Assembly (NCBI GenBank): GCA_022616555.1
Contig: JAKEEG010000087.1
Location: 1-48,125, forward strand
Direction: 5' to 3'
DNA length: 48,125 nt
Origin: Ignavibacteriota bacterium
GTDB lineage: Bacteria > Bacteroidota > Ignavibacteria > UBA10030
The notes under the pieces: generated by a model
Told to the model about the DNA's origin: nothing
Seen by the model: the letters and a program-made list of their open reading frames with translations, nothing else
Database searches by the model: none
Shown: positions 34,183 to 42,145 of the stretch, one piece after another
How positions within the stretch are numbered: the first letter of the stretch is position 1
How the letters are laid out: each line of letters begins with the position of its first letter
Position numbers and translations under genes: made by a program

Positions 34183-34914
34183 TTACCTTTTCAATCCCTT
34201 CCATTTCTTCAACTGCAGCTTCTTGCCGTCGAACACGGCGTAGGTTTGCTCGGAGATCCAGTCTCCTAAATTGACGTATAAGCCCCCGTCGAAGTTCCGC
34301 TGCAGCGGCACATGGTTGTGCCCCATCACCACAAAATTGTAGCCCTCGCGAATCTTGTACTCGGCGAAATCCACCATGTCTTTCTCTTCAAACGTCCGTT
34401 TGCTCACATGGTTGCGGCTTGCCCTTGAGGAGCCGCGTGCGAGCCGGCTCGCTAAATCCGGGTGCAATAATGAATACAGAAAAATGTTCACCTTGCTGCG
34501 GAGGATGCGCTTCAAAATTCGGTAGCCGGTGTCGTTCTTCATCAGCCCGTCGCCGTGGTGTATATAGAAACGTTTTCCGTTGATGGTACGTTCAATCGGC
34601 TCCAGGTACACCCGCACGCCTAATTCCTCCGGAAAGTAACTCTTCAGCCAGTAATCGTGGTTGCCCGCAAGGTACGTGACTTCAATTCCCTTTGCAGTGA
34701 GGTCGGCGAGCTTTGTGAGGAGCCGGAAGAATCCTTTCGGCACAACCGTCTTGTACTCGAACCAGTAGTCGAATAAATCGCCCACGATGAACAGCCGCTC
34801 GCCGTCCCGTTCGACCGCGCTTAAAAACTGTATGAGTATTTGCTCTTTGTTCTGTTCCTCTTCTTGAGAACCCAACCCGAGATGAGCATCGGAGAAGAAA
34901 TACGTTTTGCGCAT
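34183..34914 (-). CDS. lpxH: UDP-2,3-diacylglucosamine hydrolase (LpxH family)
   Basis: 243 residues of the calcineurin-like phosphoesterase fold. Metal ligands are all present: D9-x-H11 (SDAHLG), D46 in GDLFDYWFEY, N85-H86, H120 region (IHHGDG), and H199/H201 in MGHNHVP. Predicted to cut UDP-2,3-diacylglucosamine to lipid X in lipid A synthesis, so the cell makes LPS. The GDLFDYW and GNHDYW spacing fits LpxH better than LpxI or the general phosphoesterase group, but in Bacteroidota some relatives have other roles. Confidence 0.88.
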   Translation of the reverse strand: MRKTYFFSDAHLGLGSQEEEQNKEQILIQFLSAVERDGERLFIVGDLFDYWFEYKTVVPKGFFRLLTKLADLTAKGIEVTYLAGNHDYWLKSYFPEELGVRVYLEPIERTINGKRFYIHHGDGLMKNDTGYRILKRILRSKVNIFLYSLLHPDLASRLARGSSRASRNHVSKRTFEEKDMVDFAEYKIREGYNFVVMGHNHVPLQRNFDGGLYVNLGDWISEQTYAVFDGKKLQLKKWKGLKR

Positions 34915-34998
34915 GAGGCGACGAGTTTTTCTTAGGGGATGTAATAGGGGATTACATACAAGGTCGCCAAAAAACGGCGGAAACGCAAGGCAGTGGGT

Positions 34999-35026
34999 TT
35001 GAATCTCCCATATAATTCACTATATT
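34999..35026 (+). promoter_or_regulatory. Candidate sigma-70-type promoter for the TRAP gene unit
   Basis: TTGAAT (34999-35004), 16-base spacer, TATATT (35021-35026), 42 bases before the TatT start, in the divergent gap with lpxH. Assigned by eye. Confidence 0.4.
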
Positions 35027-35068
35027 TTTACACTCCGAACCTCTACAGAAGCGCCGTTGTTTTATACT

Positions 35069-35932
35069 ATGCGACGATTCGTTCCCATACTGCTCATTGC
35101 TCTTGTGCTGCAAGGCTGCATCCAGACGCTTGCCATCCGCACGATGGGCGGAATTATGGATTACGGCTTCGAGGCGTTCAACGAAGAAACCGACCTCAAG
35201 CTAGCCGAAGACGCGCTCGGCTCCAATTTGAAGCTCATCGAAGCGCTCATCAAAGGCGACCCGGAGAACGAACGGCTCTTGTTTATGGCGTCGCAGGGAT
35301 ACAGCGCATATGCGCTGGCGTTCGCCGAGGACGAAAGTCAGGAGCGGGCGAAAGTGTTCTATATAAGAGGACGGGATTACGGATTACGGCTATTGAAACT
35401 TAACTCAGCGATGCGAACTGCTTTTGACGGCGACACCGGAGAATTGCAACGGGCTTTGCAATCGCTCTCCAAAGACGATGTGCCGGCGGTGTTCTGGACG
35501 GCGTTCGGCTGGGCGGGATATGCTAACCTTGCTCGCACGGACGTTGAGGCCCTCGCCGCGCTGTCAAAGATTAGCGCGATGATGGAGTTTGTGCTGCAAC
35601 AAGACCCCGGGTATTACTACGCCGGAGCGCATCTTTTCTTTGGGTCGGTGGCGGGCAGCATACCGGCGGTGCTGGGTGGGAAGCCGGAACGGGCGAAGGA
35701 GCAGTTCGAAAAAGCGCTCTCGCTCAACGGCGGGAAATTCCTGATGACGCACGTGTATTATGCCAAAACATACGCCGTGCAGGCACAGGACAAGCAGTTG
35801 TTCGATTCGCTGCTCACGGTTGTGGACGAGGCGTCGCTGGATATACTCCCGGAAGCCAAACTCCCCAACGCCGTCGCCAAGCGCAAAGCCGAATTGCTAC
35901 GCGAATCGATGGATGATTTGTTTATTGAGTGA
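35069..35932 (+). CDS. TRAP-associated TPR lipoprotein, TatT family
   Basis: 287 residues. Lipoprotein signal with LVLQG-C17. ATG 35069 is preferred over an upstream TTG at 35057. The mature protein is all-helical with TPR-like pairs and matches the TatT (T component) family described from Treponema pallidum Tp0956, which pairs with a TRAP binding protein. Typical segments are SNLKLIEALIKGDPEN, GQGYSAYALAF-like SQGYSAYALAF, and DPGYYYAGAHLFFG. It precedes dctP-dctQ-dctM, as in the Treponema system. In the model, lipoprotein trimers hand ligand to the DctP-like protein. The family call is by motif and context. Confidence 0.86.
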   Translation: MRRFVPILLIALVLQGCIQTLAIRTMGGIMDYGFEAFNEETDLKLAEDALGSNLKLIEALIKGDPENERLLFMASQGYSAYALAFAEDESQERAKVFYIRGRDYGLRLLKLNSAMRTAFDGDTGELQRALQSLSKDDVPAVFWTAFGWAGYANLARTDVEALAALSKISAMMEFVLQQDPGYYYAGAHLFFGSVAGSIPAVLGGKPERAKEQFEKALSLNGGKFLMTHVYYAKTYAVQAQDKQLFDSLLTVVDEASLDILPEAKLPNAVAKRKAELLRESMDDLFIE

Positions 35933-35941
35933 TTTACGCAT

Positions 35942-36012
35942 CCACGAAGCACACTAAGGACACAAAGTAATAGATGTTGAAAAACCTTCGTGTTACTTCG
36001 TGCTCTTCGTGG
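35942..36012. repeat. CCACGAAG/CTTCGTGG imperfect inverted repeat
   Basis: CCACGAAG (35942-35949) and CTTCGTGG (36005-36012) enclose an imperfect repeat of related ACACAAAG/CTTCGTG strings. It lies between TatT and dctP, so it would sit inside the transcript if the four genes form one operon. A widespread type of dispersed repeat. Confidence 0.65.
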
Positions 36013-36043
36013 ACAAAGAATTTCATAAACAGGATTTAAATCT

Positions 36044-37051
36044 ATGAAAAGACTATCCAACATCTTCCTACTTATTACTCTCATACTCGCTACTTCCTTC
36101 TCACAAAACTACACCATCAAGTTTGCCACGATTGCGCCGGAGAACAGCACGTGGTATAACGTGATGAAGGATTACGACGCTGCGGTGCGCAAGGAGAGCG
36201 GAGGCAGACTGAAATTTCAGATCTACGCAGGCGGCGTGTCCGGCGACGAAAAAGCCGTGTTGCGGAAAATCCGTATTGGACAGCTTCACTCCGGCGGCTT
36301 TACGGGCGTGGCAATGGGCGAAATTGCCCCAGTCGTCCGCATCCTCGATTCGCCCTTCCTCGTGCGCAATAACGAGGAGGTTGACTTCCTCGCTTCGCAG
36401 TTCGAGAACGAATTCAATCAGGCTTTTGAGAAGGGCGGTTTCGTACTGCTCGGCTGGGCGGAAGTGGGCTTCGTGCACGTGTTTACCAACACTCCCATCG
36501 AGAAACCGGACGACCTGAAGCGCATCAAATTGTGGACGTGGGAAGGTGACCCGGTGGCGGAAGCCGCATTCCGTGCGCTCGGCATTAGTCCAATCCCGAT
36601 AGCCGTGACCGACGTGCTGACCTCGCTGCAAACCGGGTTGATTGACGCGTTCTATTCTACCCCGCTCGCAACGATAGCATTACAATGGCACACCCGCGCA
36701 AAATACATGGTGGAGACGCCCATCTCCAATGCCGCTGGAGCGGTGTTATTGTCGAAGCGTTATTATGATACGCTGCCCGCCGACCTGCAGGAAATCCTCA
36801 TCCGCAACGGCAGAGAGCACCTCTCGAAGCTCGTGAAGCTCATCCGCACGGACAATGAAAAATCCATCGCGCAGCTCAAGAAAGCGGGGATTAAAATTCA
36901 AGAAGTGAAAGAGAGCGAGCTTGCCACTTATATCGAAGCGGGGGCAAAAGCGCGGCGTTCGCTCGTCGGAAAGCTGTACTCGGAAGAATTTCTCGATAAA
37001 GTAGAAAAGGCAATCGACGAATACCGCAAGAACAACCGGGCCAGCAAATGA
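36044..37051 (+). CDS. dctP: TRAP transporter substrate-binding protein (DctP family)
   Basis: 335 residues with a signal peptide (MKRLSNIFLLITLILATSFS). DctP fold: YTIKFATIAPENSTW at the N-terminus and the central LKRIKLWTWEGDP. In most DctP proteins an Arg in the DLKGLKIR-V segment binds the ligand carboxylate; here the aligned residue appears to be Trp (KLWTW). This fits the Treponema Tp0957-like branch proposed to bind less polar ligands, but the ligand is unknown. It overlaps dctQ by 4 bases (ATGA). Confidence 0.92.
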   Translation: MKRLSNIFLLITLILATSFSQNYTIKFATIAPENSTWYNVMKDYDAAVRKESGGRLKFQIYAGGVSGDEKAVLRKIRIGQLHSGGFTGVAMGEIAPVVRILDSPFLVRNNEEVDFLASQFENEFNQAFEKGGFVLLGWAEVGFVHVFTNTPIEKPDDLKRIKLWTWEGDPVAEAAFRALGISPIPIAVTDVLTSLQTGLIDAFYSTPLATIALQWHTRAKYMVETPISNAAGAVLLSKRYYDTLPADLQEILIRNGREHLSKLVKLIRTDNEKSIAQLKKAGIKIQEVKESELATYIEAGAKARRSLVGKLYSEEFLDKVEKAIDEYRKNNRASK

Positions 37052-37563
37052 AGCTTCTGCAACGCGTCGACGCGCTGCTGAATAAAGTTGAAGGGACGCT
37101 GCTTGTGGCGTTCCTTGCCGTCATGCTCATCATGGCGTTCCTGCAGGTCGTTCTGCGCAACGTCTTTTCATTCGGTTTCGCCTGGGCGGATATTCTCACG
37201 CGCCACTTCGTGTTGTGGATTGCCTTCCTCGGCGCGGCGCTGGCGACGAGTCAGGAGCGGCATATTTCCATCGATGCCTTTACGCGGTTCCTGCCAGAGC
37301 GCATCAAATATATTTCCCGTGTCATCACCAACCTCTTCGCCGCCGTCATCTGTTATTATTTGATGACCGCTGCGATCGCGTTCATTCAGTCTGAAATTGA
37401 ATTCAGCACCATTCTGTTCGACGACATCCCCGCGTGGTATGCGCAGATTATTATTCCGGTCGGCTTCGGATTATTGATGTTCCATTTTGCCGTACGCGTG
37501 CTTCTTGATTTGCGCTCAGCCATCACCGGCGCGTCCACTCCTGAAAAGCCACGGGAGGTGTGA
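37048..37563 (+). CDS. dctQ: TRAP transporter small membrane subunit (DctQ family)
   Basis: 171 residues with four predicted transmembrane helices (for example TLLVAFLAVMLIMAFLQVVL). The FAWADILTRHFVLWIAFLGA segment with TSQERHISID is the usual DctQ signature. Starts at the ATGA overlap with dctP. Inner-membrane partner of the DctM channel. Confidence 0.94.
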   Translation: MKLLQRVDALLNKVEGTLLVAFLAVMLIMAFLQVVLRNVFSFGFAWADILTRHFVLWIAFLGAALATSQERHISIDAFTRFLPERIKYISRVITNLFAAVICYYLMTAAIAFIQSEIEFSTILFDDIPAWYAQIIIPVGFGLLMFHFAVRVLLDLRSAITGASTPEKPREV

Positions 37564-38831
37564 TGGAAACCTGGCTTATCGTCATAGGACTCGTACTGCT
37601 GGCGCTATTCGGGTCGCCGCTGTTCTCCATCATCGGCGCCATCGCGCTCATTGCGTTCTATAACGCGGGCATTGATACTTCAGCCGTTATCATCTCGCTC
37701 TACACGCTCGCCGAAACACCTACACTTATCGCGATACCGCTCTTTACGTTCGCCGGCTACATGCTGGCGGAAAGCAATTCACCGCGCCGGCTCGTTAACC
37801 TCGCGCAAGCGCTGTTCGGATGGATGCCGGGCGGGTTGGCAATTGTCGTGCTGGTGACGTGTGCGTTCTTCACGGCGTTCACCGGCGCGTCGGGCGTCAC
37901 CATCGTCGCACTCGGGGGATTGCTCTATCCGATACTGTTGAAGGAATCATACCCGGAGCGGTTCTCGCTCGGGCTTGTGACCACTTCCGGCAGCCTCGGC
38001 TTGCTCTTCCCGCCCAGCCTGCCCATCATTATTTACGGGCTTGTCTCCAAAGCGAGCATCGACCAGATGTTTCTCGCAGGGATCATACCGGGACTTGTAT
38101 TAATGGTCGCGCTAGGGCTGTACAGCACGAGCGTTGGAATAAAATACAAAGTGCCGCGCACGCAGTTCTCGTGGGCAAACGTCCTCAAAGCGACGCGCGA
38201 AGCCGCGTGGGAAATCCCGTTGCCGATTATCGTTGTTGGCGGGATTTACGGCGGCATCTTTACGGCGACGGAGGCCGCCGCGGTAGTGGCGTTCTACGTG
38301 CTCGTTGTCGTTGTCTTCGTGTATAAGGATTTGTCATTGACGGAAGGCTTGCCCCGCGTGATGAAGGAGAGTATGCTCGTCGTTGGGGCAATTCTCGTCA
38401 TCGTTGGCACGGCGTGGGGGCTGACGAATTTCCTCATCGACGAACAAGTGCCGCAGCAATTGTTCGCGCTGGTGGAAGAGACGATCGGCAGTAAATTTAC
38501 GTTTCTGCTTATCCTTAACGCATTTCTAATCGTCGTCGGGATGATGATGGACATTTTCTCAGCGCTGATTGTCGTGGTGCCGCTCATTATGCCCATTGCC
38601 CAGCGCTTCGGCATCGACCCGGTTCACCTCGGCATTATCTTCCTGACCAACCTGGAAATCGGCTACCTCACACCGCCCGTGGGACTTAATTTGTTTCTGT
38701 CTTCGCTCCGTTTCAAAAAGTCGATCTTCCACGTCGCCCGCTCCGTCCTCGTTTTTATCGCCATCCTGCTTGTCGCTTTGCTCATTATTACCTACGTGCC
38801 GGAGCTGAGTTTGTGGCTGGTGAGTGGGTAG
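37563..38831 (+). CDS. dctM: TRAP transporter large permease subunit (DctM family)
   Basis: 422 residues and about 12 transmembrane segments. The Na+-coupled permease with FTGASGVTIVALGGLLYP, GSLGLLFPPSLPIIIYG and a late TPPVGLNLF motif. The start overlaps the dctQ stop (TGATG), with GGGAGG just before; an adjacent GTG at 37560 is an alternative. Last gene of the TRAP unit, convergent with the methyltransferase. Confidence 0.95.
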   Translation: METWLIVIGLVLLALFGSPLFSIIGAIALIAFYNAGIDTSAVIISLYTLAETPTLIAIPLFTFAGYMLAESNSPRRLVNLAQALFGWMPGGLAIVVLVTCAFFTAFTGASGVTIVALGGLLYPILLKESYPERFSLGLVTTSGSLGLLFPPSLPIIIYGLVSKASIDQMFLAGIIPGLVLMVALGLYSTSVGIKYKVPRTQFSWANVLKATREAAWEIPLPIIVVGGIYGGIFTATEAAAVVAFYVLVVVVFVYKDLSLTEGLPRVMKESMLVVGAILVIVGTAWGLTNFLIDEQVPQQLFALVEETIGSKFTFLLILNAFLIVVGMMMDIFSALIVVVPLIMPIAQRFGIDPVHLGIIFLTNLEIGYLTPPVGLNLFLSSLRFKKSIFHVARSVLVFIAILLVALLIITYVPELSLWLVSG

Positions 38832-38861
38832 TGTGGGAGCGAGGATATTTCCTCGCCTGCG

Positions 38862-39585
38862 CTACTTTTCACACCAACAGATGAAGCTTTCGGTCCACAA
38901 CTTGGACGAGTTCTTGGCTTCGATTTGCCGTACGATTCGAATAACAGCCCGGACAATTTTCCACAGGATCGTCCGCAGCCTGCCTTCAAAACAATCGGGC
39001 AACCGGCCCGGTCTCGGCAAATCTAATACTGTGAAAGCCAGCCAGGGAGAGAATATGTTGGAGTGAGTCCTGGGCGAAGATGGTTCGGTGTGTGAGATCG
39101 CCGTAGATCACTTGTCCGGGGAAGAGCCCTTGCGCATTTGGTGTTTGGAGAAGCAGGATACCGCCACTGCGAAGCGCTTTAAAGACGAGTGGGAAGAGCT
39201 TAAGAAGTTCTTGCTGTGTGAAGTGCTCGACAAAATCCACCGCGATAACGGCTGCATACGATTTTTTTCCGGTTGAGAGAAAACGAAACACATCGGCAGC
39301 TTTGGCGCGCAGTCCGCGGGCGCGGGCGAGTTCTACTTGCTCTGGCGAGATATCGATGCCCTCAATATTTTGAAACCCGTGCTTGGCTAAGAACTCTAGA
39401 ACGTGGCCCGGGCCGCACCCAAGCTCAAGGATGGGGTCATCGGGTTTGAGATGTTGCAGCATCGGAAGGTACTTGAAGCGGCACCAACTCCAGTACTCCC
39501 GGAGCCGCCTCTCGTCGTGAGACGAACCGGCAGTTTTGAACTTCGATACGTACTGCTGATACAGAACTTGTCTGGTATCACGCAT
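38862..39585 (-). pseudogene. Class I SAM methyltransferase with a C-terminal frameshift
   Basis: The intact part (38986-39585, 199 residues, starting MRDTRQVLYQQYV) has motif I ILELGCGPGHVLEFL, acidic IEGIDISPEQVELAR, FVEHFTQQELLKLF and LRSGGILLLQTPN, a class I methyltransferase (UbiG/COQ5-like, small-molecule or lipid type). It stops at a TGA just after GPVARLF. Dropping one base from the A4 run at 38988-38991 (T4 on the coding strand) restores a 41-codon continuation, starting EGRLRTILWKIVR and ending WTESFICWCEK, which resembles the normal tail of this family. Full length would be 240 residues. Natural mutation, slippage or a homopolymer sequencing error would all fit. Confidence 0.78.
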
Positions 39586-39696
39586 AAGTTTAGAGTGTCA
39601 TCATACACGGAGTCCGCCCCACTGATTCGTATCGGTCAAGAAATGAATCCGCCAATATAGGTGAGAATCGATTGAAAGGCAAGTGGGTGGGTAAAT

Positions 39697-39718
39697 ACCT
39701 GCCTGCCGGTAGGCAGGT
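39697..39718. repeat. CCTGCCTGCCGG-type palindrome
   Basis: A near-palindrome of 22 bases from ACCTGCCTGCCGG to TAGGCAGGT. Same family as 29651-29670, with one mismatched pair. Confidence 0.8.
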
Positions 39719-39752
39719 CCTCGCTTTTACTAACCTCTCTTTCTATCCCAAT

Positions 39753-39801
39753 AACCTTCCGAAGGTTTTCCGGCGCGCGGGCTGGTACCCTTCGGAAGGG
39801 T
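39753..39801. repeat. Paired CTTCCGAAG-type palindromes
   Basis: AACCTTCCGAAGGTT (39753-39767) and ACCCTTCGGAAGGGT (39787-39801) are each perfect 7-bp palindromes around one base, separated by a GC-rich spacer. Their arms can also pair with each other. Confidence 0.75.
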
Positions 39802-39876
39802 TCACAAGCGCCCATCACGTTGTCGAAGGTCTTCCAACCGAGAAAGGAGCATGTTTCCTAACACTCGTAATTCACG

Positions 39877-39903
39877 GTAGGGGCGACCGGCCGGTCGCCC
39901 TAC
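39877..39903. repeat. GTAGGGGCGACCGG/CCGGTCGCCCTAC palindrome
   Basis: Arms of 14 and 13 bases meet without a loop; one C is missing in the right arm. Shares the GTAGGGGC core with the hairpin at 577-603. Confidence 0.75.
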
Positions 39904-40055
39904 ACTTATTAACCCGCCACCTAACACCCACATAACTCATCATCTAATATCTCATATCCCACCCCCGCACTCACCTCCGCAACCCCCATCCACACAATAA
40001 CTTATCCAATAAATATAAAATGTAAAAAATAAACAATTATTGTAATATTTTTCTC

Positions 40056-40084
40056 TTGACATTTAATGAAATGGCTATTATCAT
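40056..40084 (+). promoter_or_regulatory. Strong orphan sigma-70-type promoter
   Basis: TTGACA (40056-40061), a 17-base spacer and TATCAT (40079-40084), in an AT-rich tract with an A/T-rich upstream region. A start near 40091 is expected. No gene follows for more than 800 bases. A 6-bp hairpin CGCAGA/TCTGCG (40158-40163, 40173-40178) and a T5 run at about 40188 could bound a short transcript. Confidence 0.55.
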
Positions 40085-40196
40085 TGAATACTTTCATCAA
40101 TGAAAAAACCGGATTGAATACGCAGACCGATGCCGGGAACTAGCTAGCCTGCCATCACGCAGAAGTTTCGTATCTGCGAAATCCACGTTTTTAGTG

Positions 40197-40232
40197 TCCC
40201 GCCGCCCTGAGCTTGTCGAAGGGTTGGCGGGG
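40197..40232. repeat. CCCTGAGCTTGTCGAAGGG repeat
   Basis: CCCGCC...GGCGGG arms (about 40198-40230) enclose CCCTGAGCTTGTCGAAGGG, an imperfect palindrome well known from dispersed repeats in environmental bacteria. Confidence 0.65.
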
Positions 40233-40258
40233 TGCGTGAATCCGCGAAATCAGCATCG

Positions 40259-40444
40259 TCCTAACCCCATTAGGGGCTGTCCCAACCGGGGTTCGTTGTA
40301 GGAGCCACACGACGCGAGTCCGCATCAGTCGGGCTCGGGCTTCTGAACCCCATGAGCCTGTCTCGCAAGCTATACGGCGAGAAGGGCCGAGTGGACAAGT
40401 CAGTTCTTTTAACATCCTCGGTGTGACGCCCCTTTCGGTTAGGA
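40259..40444. ncRNA. Structured element; candidate ncRNA or tnpB 3'-end/omegaRNA relic
   Basis: The ends TCCTAACC (40259-40266) and GGTTAGGA (40437-40444) pair perfectly over 186 bases. Just inside, AGGGGC (40272-40277) pairs with GCCCCT (40428-40433). The interior is GC-rich with further short stems. On the minus strand a frame across the outer arm reads KILTERGVTPRM, which could recall the NIL-x-RG end of IS200/IS605 TnpB proteins, where the omegaRNA overlaps the gene end. No TnpB catalytic domain is present. The strand and identity are not settled. The nested pairing is what I see; the relic idea is inference. Confidence 0.4.
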
Positions 40445-40802
40445 TCTTAATAAAGAAAGCAAGACGTAAGGCGGAATCAAGAACACAGAAAATAGAAGAA
40501 AAAACATATCGCCCCAGCTGTCCTACAAATACCAACCCCGAAAATAGGGCACAACGTGATGCAGCCTAACTGCGAATTGTTCTTAAAATTCGAAAAGTGA
40601 AAGAGATTGGTGTTTTGTGAACATTCCTTCTTAAAGAAATCACCACTGGCAACATGTCCAAACGTTTCTTAGATTGAGACAACTTCCGCACCGGTTTAAC
40701 AATCATTTGCTCTCGACGGTAGATTTGTGTTCTGCATCACATATTTGCACATCAGCGAAAGATACTTTCTACACACTACTTTATTAGATGACAGGAAAAG
40801 AT

Positions 40803-40843
40803 TGTCATTCTGAGGAGATCGCCGCGGCGGACTCAGAATGACA
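40803..40843. repeat. TGTCATTCTGAG inverted repeat, short copy
   Basis: TGTCATTCTGAG (40803-40814) pairs perfectly with CTCAGAATGACA (40832-40843) around a GC-rich spacer. Shortened copy of the repeat at 21421-21503. Confidence 0.8.
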
Positions 40844-40927
40844 TCGAGTTTAGAGCATTTCAGGATTCTCAAGTAGGAAAAAAGAAAAACCATTTCAGTT
40901 CCACTATTAACTAACTTTGGAGGTTTT

Positions 40928-42034
40928 ATGAACATTGGGCAGAAGTTTGTTGTACTCGTATGTGTAGTGCTGCTTGTCAGTTCTATCGCTTCGGCACAAA
41001 CCCCGATTACGGTTTCTTCATCGGAGTTCTCATCGTATTTCAATGTGGGCAGCCCTGTACAAATTTTAGTAGATACGACGATTTTTTCAGAGGAAACCCC
41101 AATGGTGTACGTTGGTCACCAAGGGGGACCAAATGTGTACGATTTCAGCAACGCAACGCTCGTTGAATACGTCAATGATACGCTTCGCTCGGTTTCGGAA
41201 AACGAGTTTTTGGCGTCGAGATTTGCGTCTGAATATTTTACGTTTGCAATTCCCGAAGGCGGGGAATCGGGAGGGTCCGATTACCCGATCATTTCCGTGA
41301 CGAACGATGCCTTTTCCGTCGTGGGTCAGTATCGAGTGTGGACAAGTGATAGCGTCCGCGTGAGGCATCACGACCCGGGTGAGCTAATTTTCCCCTTCCC
41401 GATCACCTATGGTGATTCCGTGCAAGTGACGAACGCGTATGCCGAAACCACCTATGTGAGTGATTCTCCATTCGAACCAATGAGCTATGATGAAACAAGG
41501 GATCTCGTGGTGGATGGCTGGGGAACGATACTGCTTCCGGGCGGGAAATCGTTTCCCGTGTTGCGTGTTCGTGATGTGAGTACGGCAATAGATTCGATGG
41601 ATTTTGGCGGTAAGGAATTTCGCTTCCTCACGCAGGGTGGCGGCATGCTCTTCATGAGCGCGCGCTACAGCGACGCGCCCGATACCGGCTGGGTGGAAGC
41701 CGGCGACCCCATTCAGTATATCATTAACCCGACAATCACTGCGGCTTCTGATATTCCAACCGAGCTCCCAACGGGTTTCGAACTTGCGCAGAACTATCCG
41801 AACCCGTTCAACCCGTCAACCACAATTAGATACTCGCTGCCGGTCGGCTCTAAAGTACGCTTGACGGTGTACTCGATACTCGGCCAGGAGCTTGCTACCC
41901 TCTATGAGGGTGAGAAGTCGGCGGGCTGGCATACAGTACAGTGGAATGCCGTGTCGCAGCCGAGTGGCGTGTATTTTGTCCGACTGCAAGCCGGGTCGTT
42001 TATCTCAACGCGGAAGGTTGTGCTGTTGAAATAA
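40928..42034 (+). CDS. T9SS-exported protein, tandem paralog 1
   Basis: 368 residues. GGAGG is 8 bases before the ATG. Signal peptide MNIGQKFVVLVCVVLLVSSIASAQ. The body is beta-rich with a conserved FSEETPMVYVGHQGG and NVYDFS, a VRVRH strand and VVDGWGTILLP; no known domain recognised. The last 80 residues are a T9SS type A sorting domain (FELAQNYPNPFNPSTTIRY, VRLTVYSILGQELA, STRKVVLLK). Very similar to the next gene, so a tandem duplication. Predicted surface or extracellular protein. Confidence 0.85.
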   Translation: MNIGQKFVVLVCVVLLVSSIASAQTPITVSSSEFSSYFNVGSPVQILVDTTIFSEETPMVYVGHQGGPNVYDFSNATLVEYVNDTLRSVSENEFLASRFASEYFTFAIPEGGESGGSDYPIISVTNDAFSVVGQYRVWTSDSVRVRHHDPGELIFPFPITYGDSVQVTNAYAETTYVSDSPFEPMSYDETRDLVVDGWGTILLPGGKSFPVLRVRDVSTAIDSMDFGGKEFRFLTQGGGMLFMSARYSDAPDTGWVEAGDPIQYIINPTITAASDIPTELPTGFELAQNYPNPFNPSTTIRYSLPVGSKVRLTVYSILGQELATLYEGEKSAGWHTVQWNAVSQPSGVYFVRLQAGSFISTRKVVLLK

Positions 42035-42058
42035 ACATTGCGTAAGCTAGTACGACTC

Positions 42059-42094
42059 AAGGCGGGCGGACTTTTCGAGTCCGTCCGCCTTTGT
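42059..42094 (+). terminator. Intrinsic terminator after paralog 1
   Basis: AAGGCGGGCGGACT (42059-42072) pairs with AGTCCGTCCGCCTT (42078-42091) with one G-T pair, followed by TGTG and T-rich bases. Confidence 0.8.
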
Positions 42095-42145
42095 GTTCAT
42101 CACAAAATATTTCATTTCCACTACTCACAAACTCATGGAGGGTTT

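Larger units (their letters stand above)
39586..40927. other. Gene-free, repeat-rich island
   Basis: 1.3 kb with no supported protein gene. It holds palindromes at 39697-39718, 39753-39801 and 39877-39903, an AT-rich tract, an orphan promoter at 40056-40084, a repeat at about 40197-40232, a strongly paired element at 40259-40444, a short TGTCATTCTGAG repeat at 40803-40843, and the leader of the downstream T9SS gene. Open frames across it only translate repeats. Confidence 0.7.

Noticed and set aside
34990-35015. tRNA T-arm-like string
   Set aside because: GGGTTTGAATC resembles a T-arm but no acceptor, D or anticodon arms are present.
39672-39935. 87-codon plus-strand frame
   Set aside because: Runs through three palindromic repeats and has no coding character of its own.
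40068-40090. Fur-like palindrome overlapping the orphan promoter
   Set aside because: Only a few bases fit the 19-bp consensus; too weak to claim.
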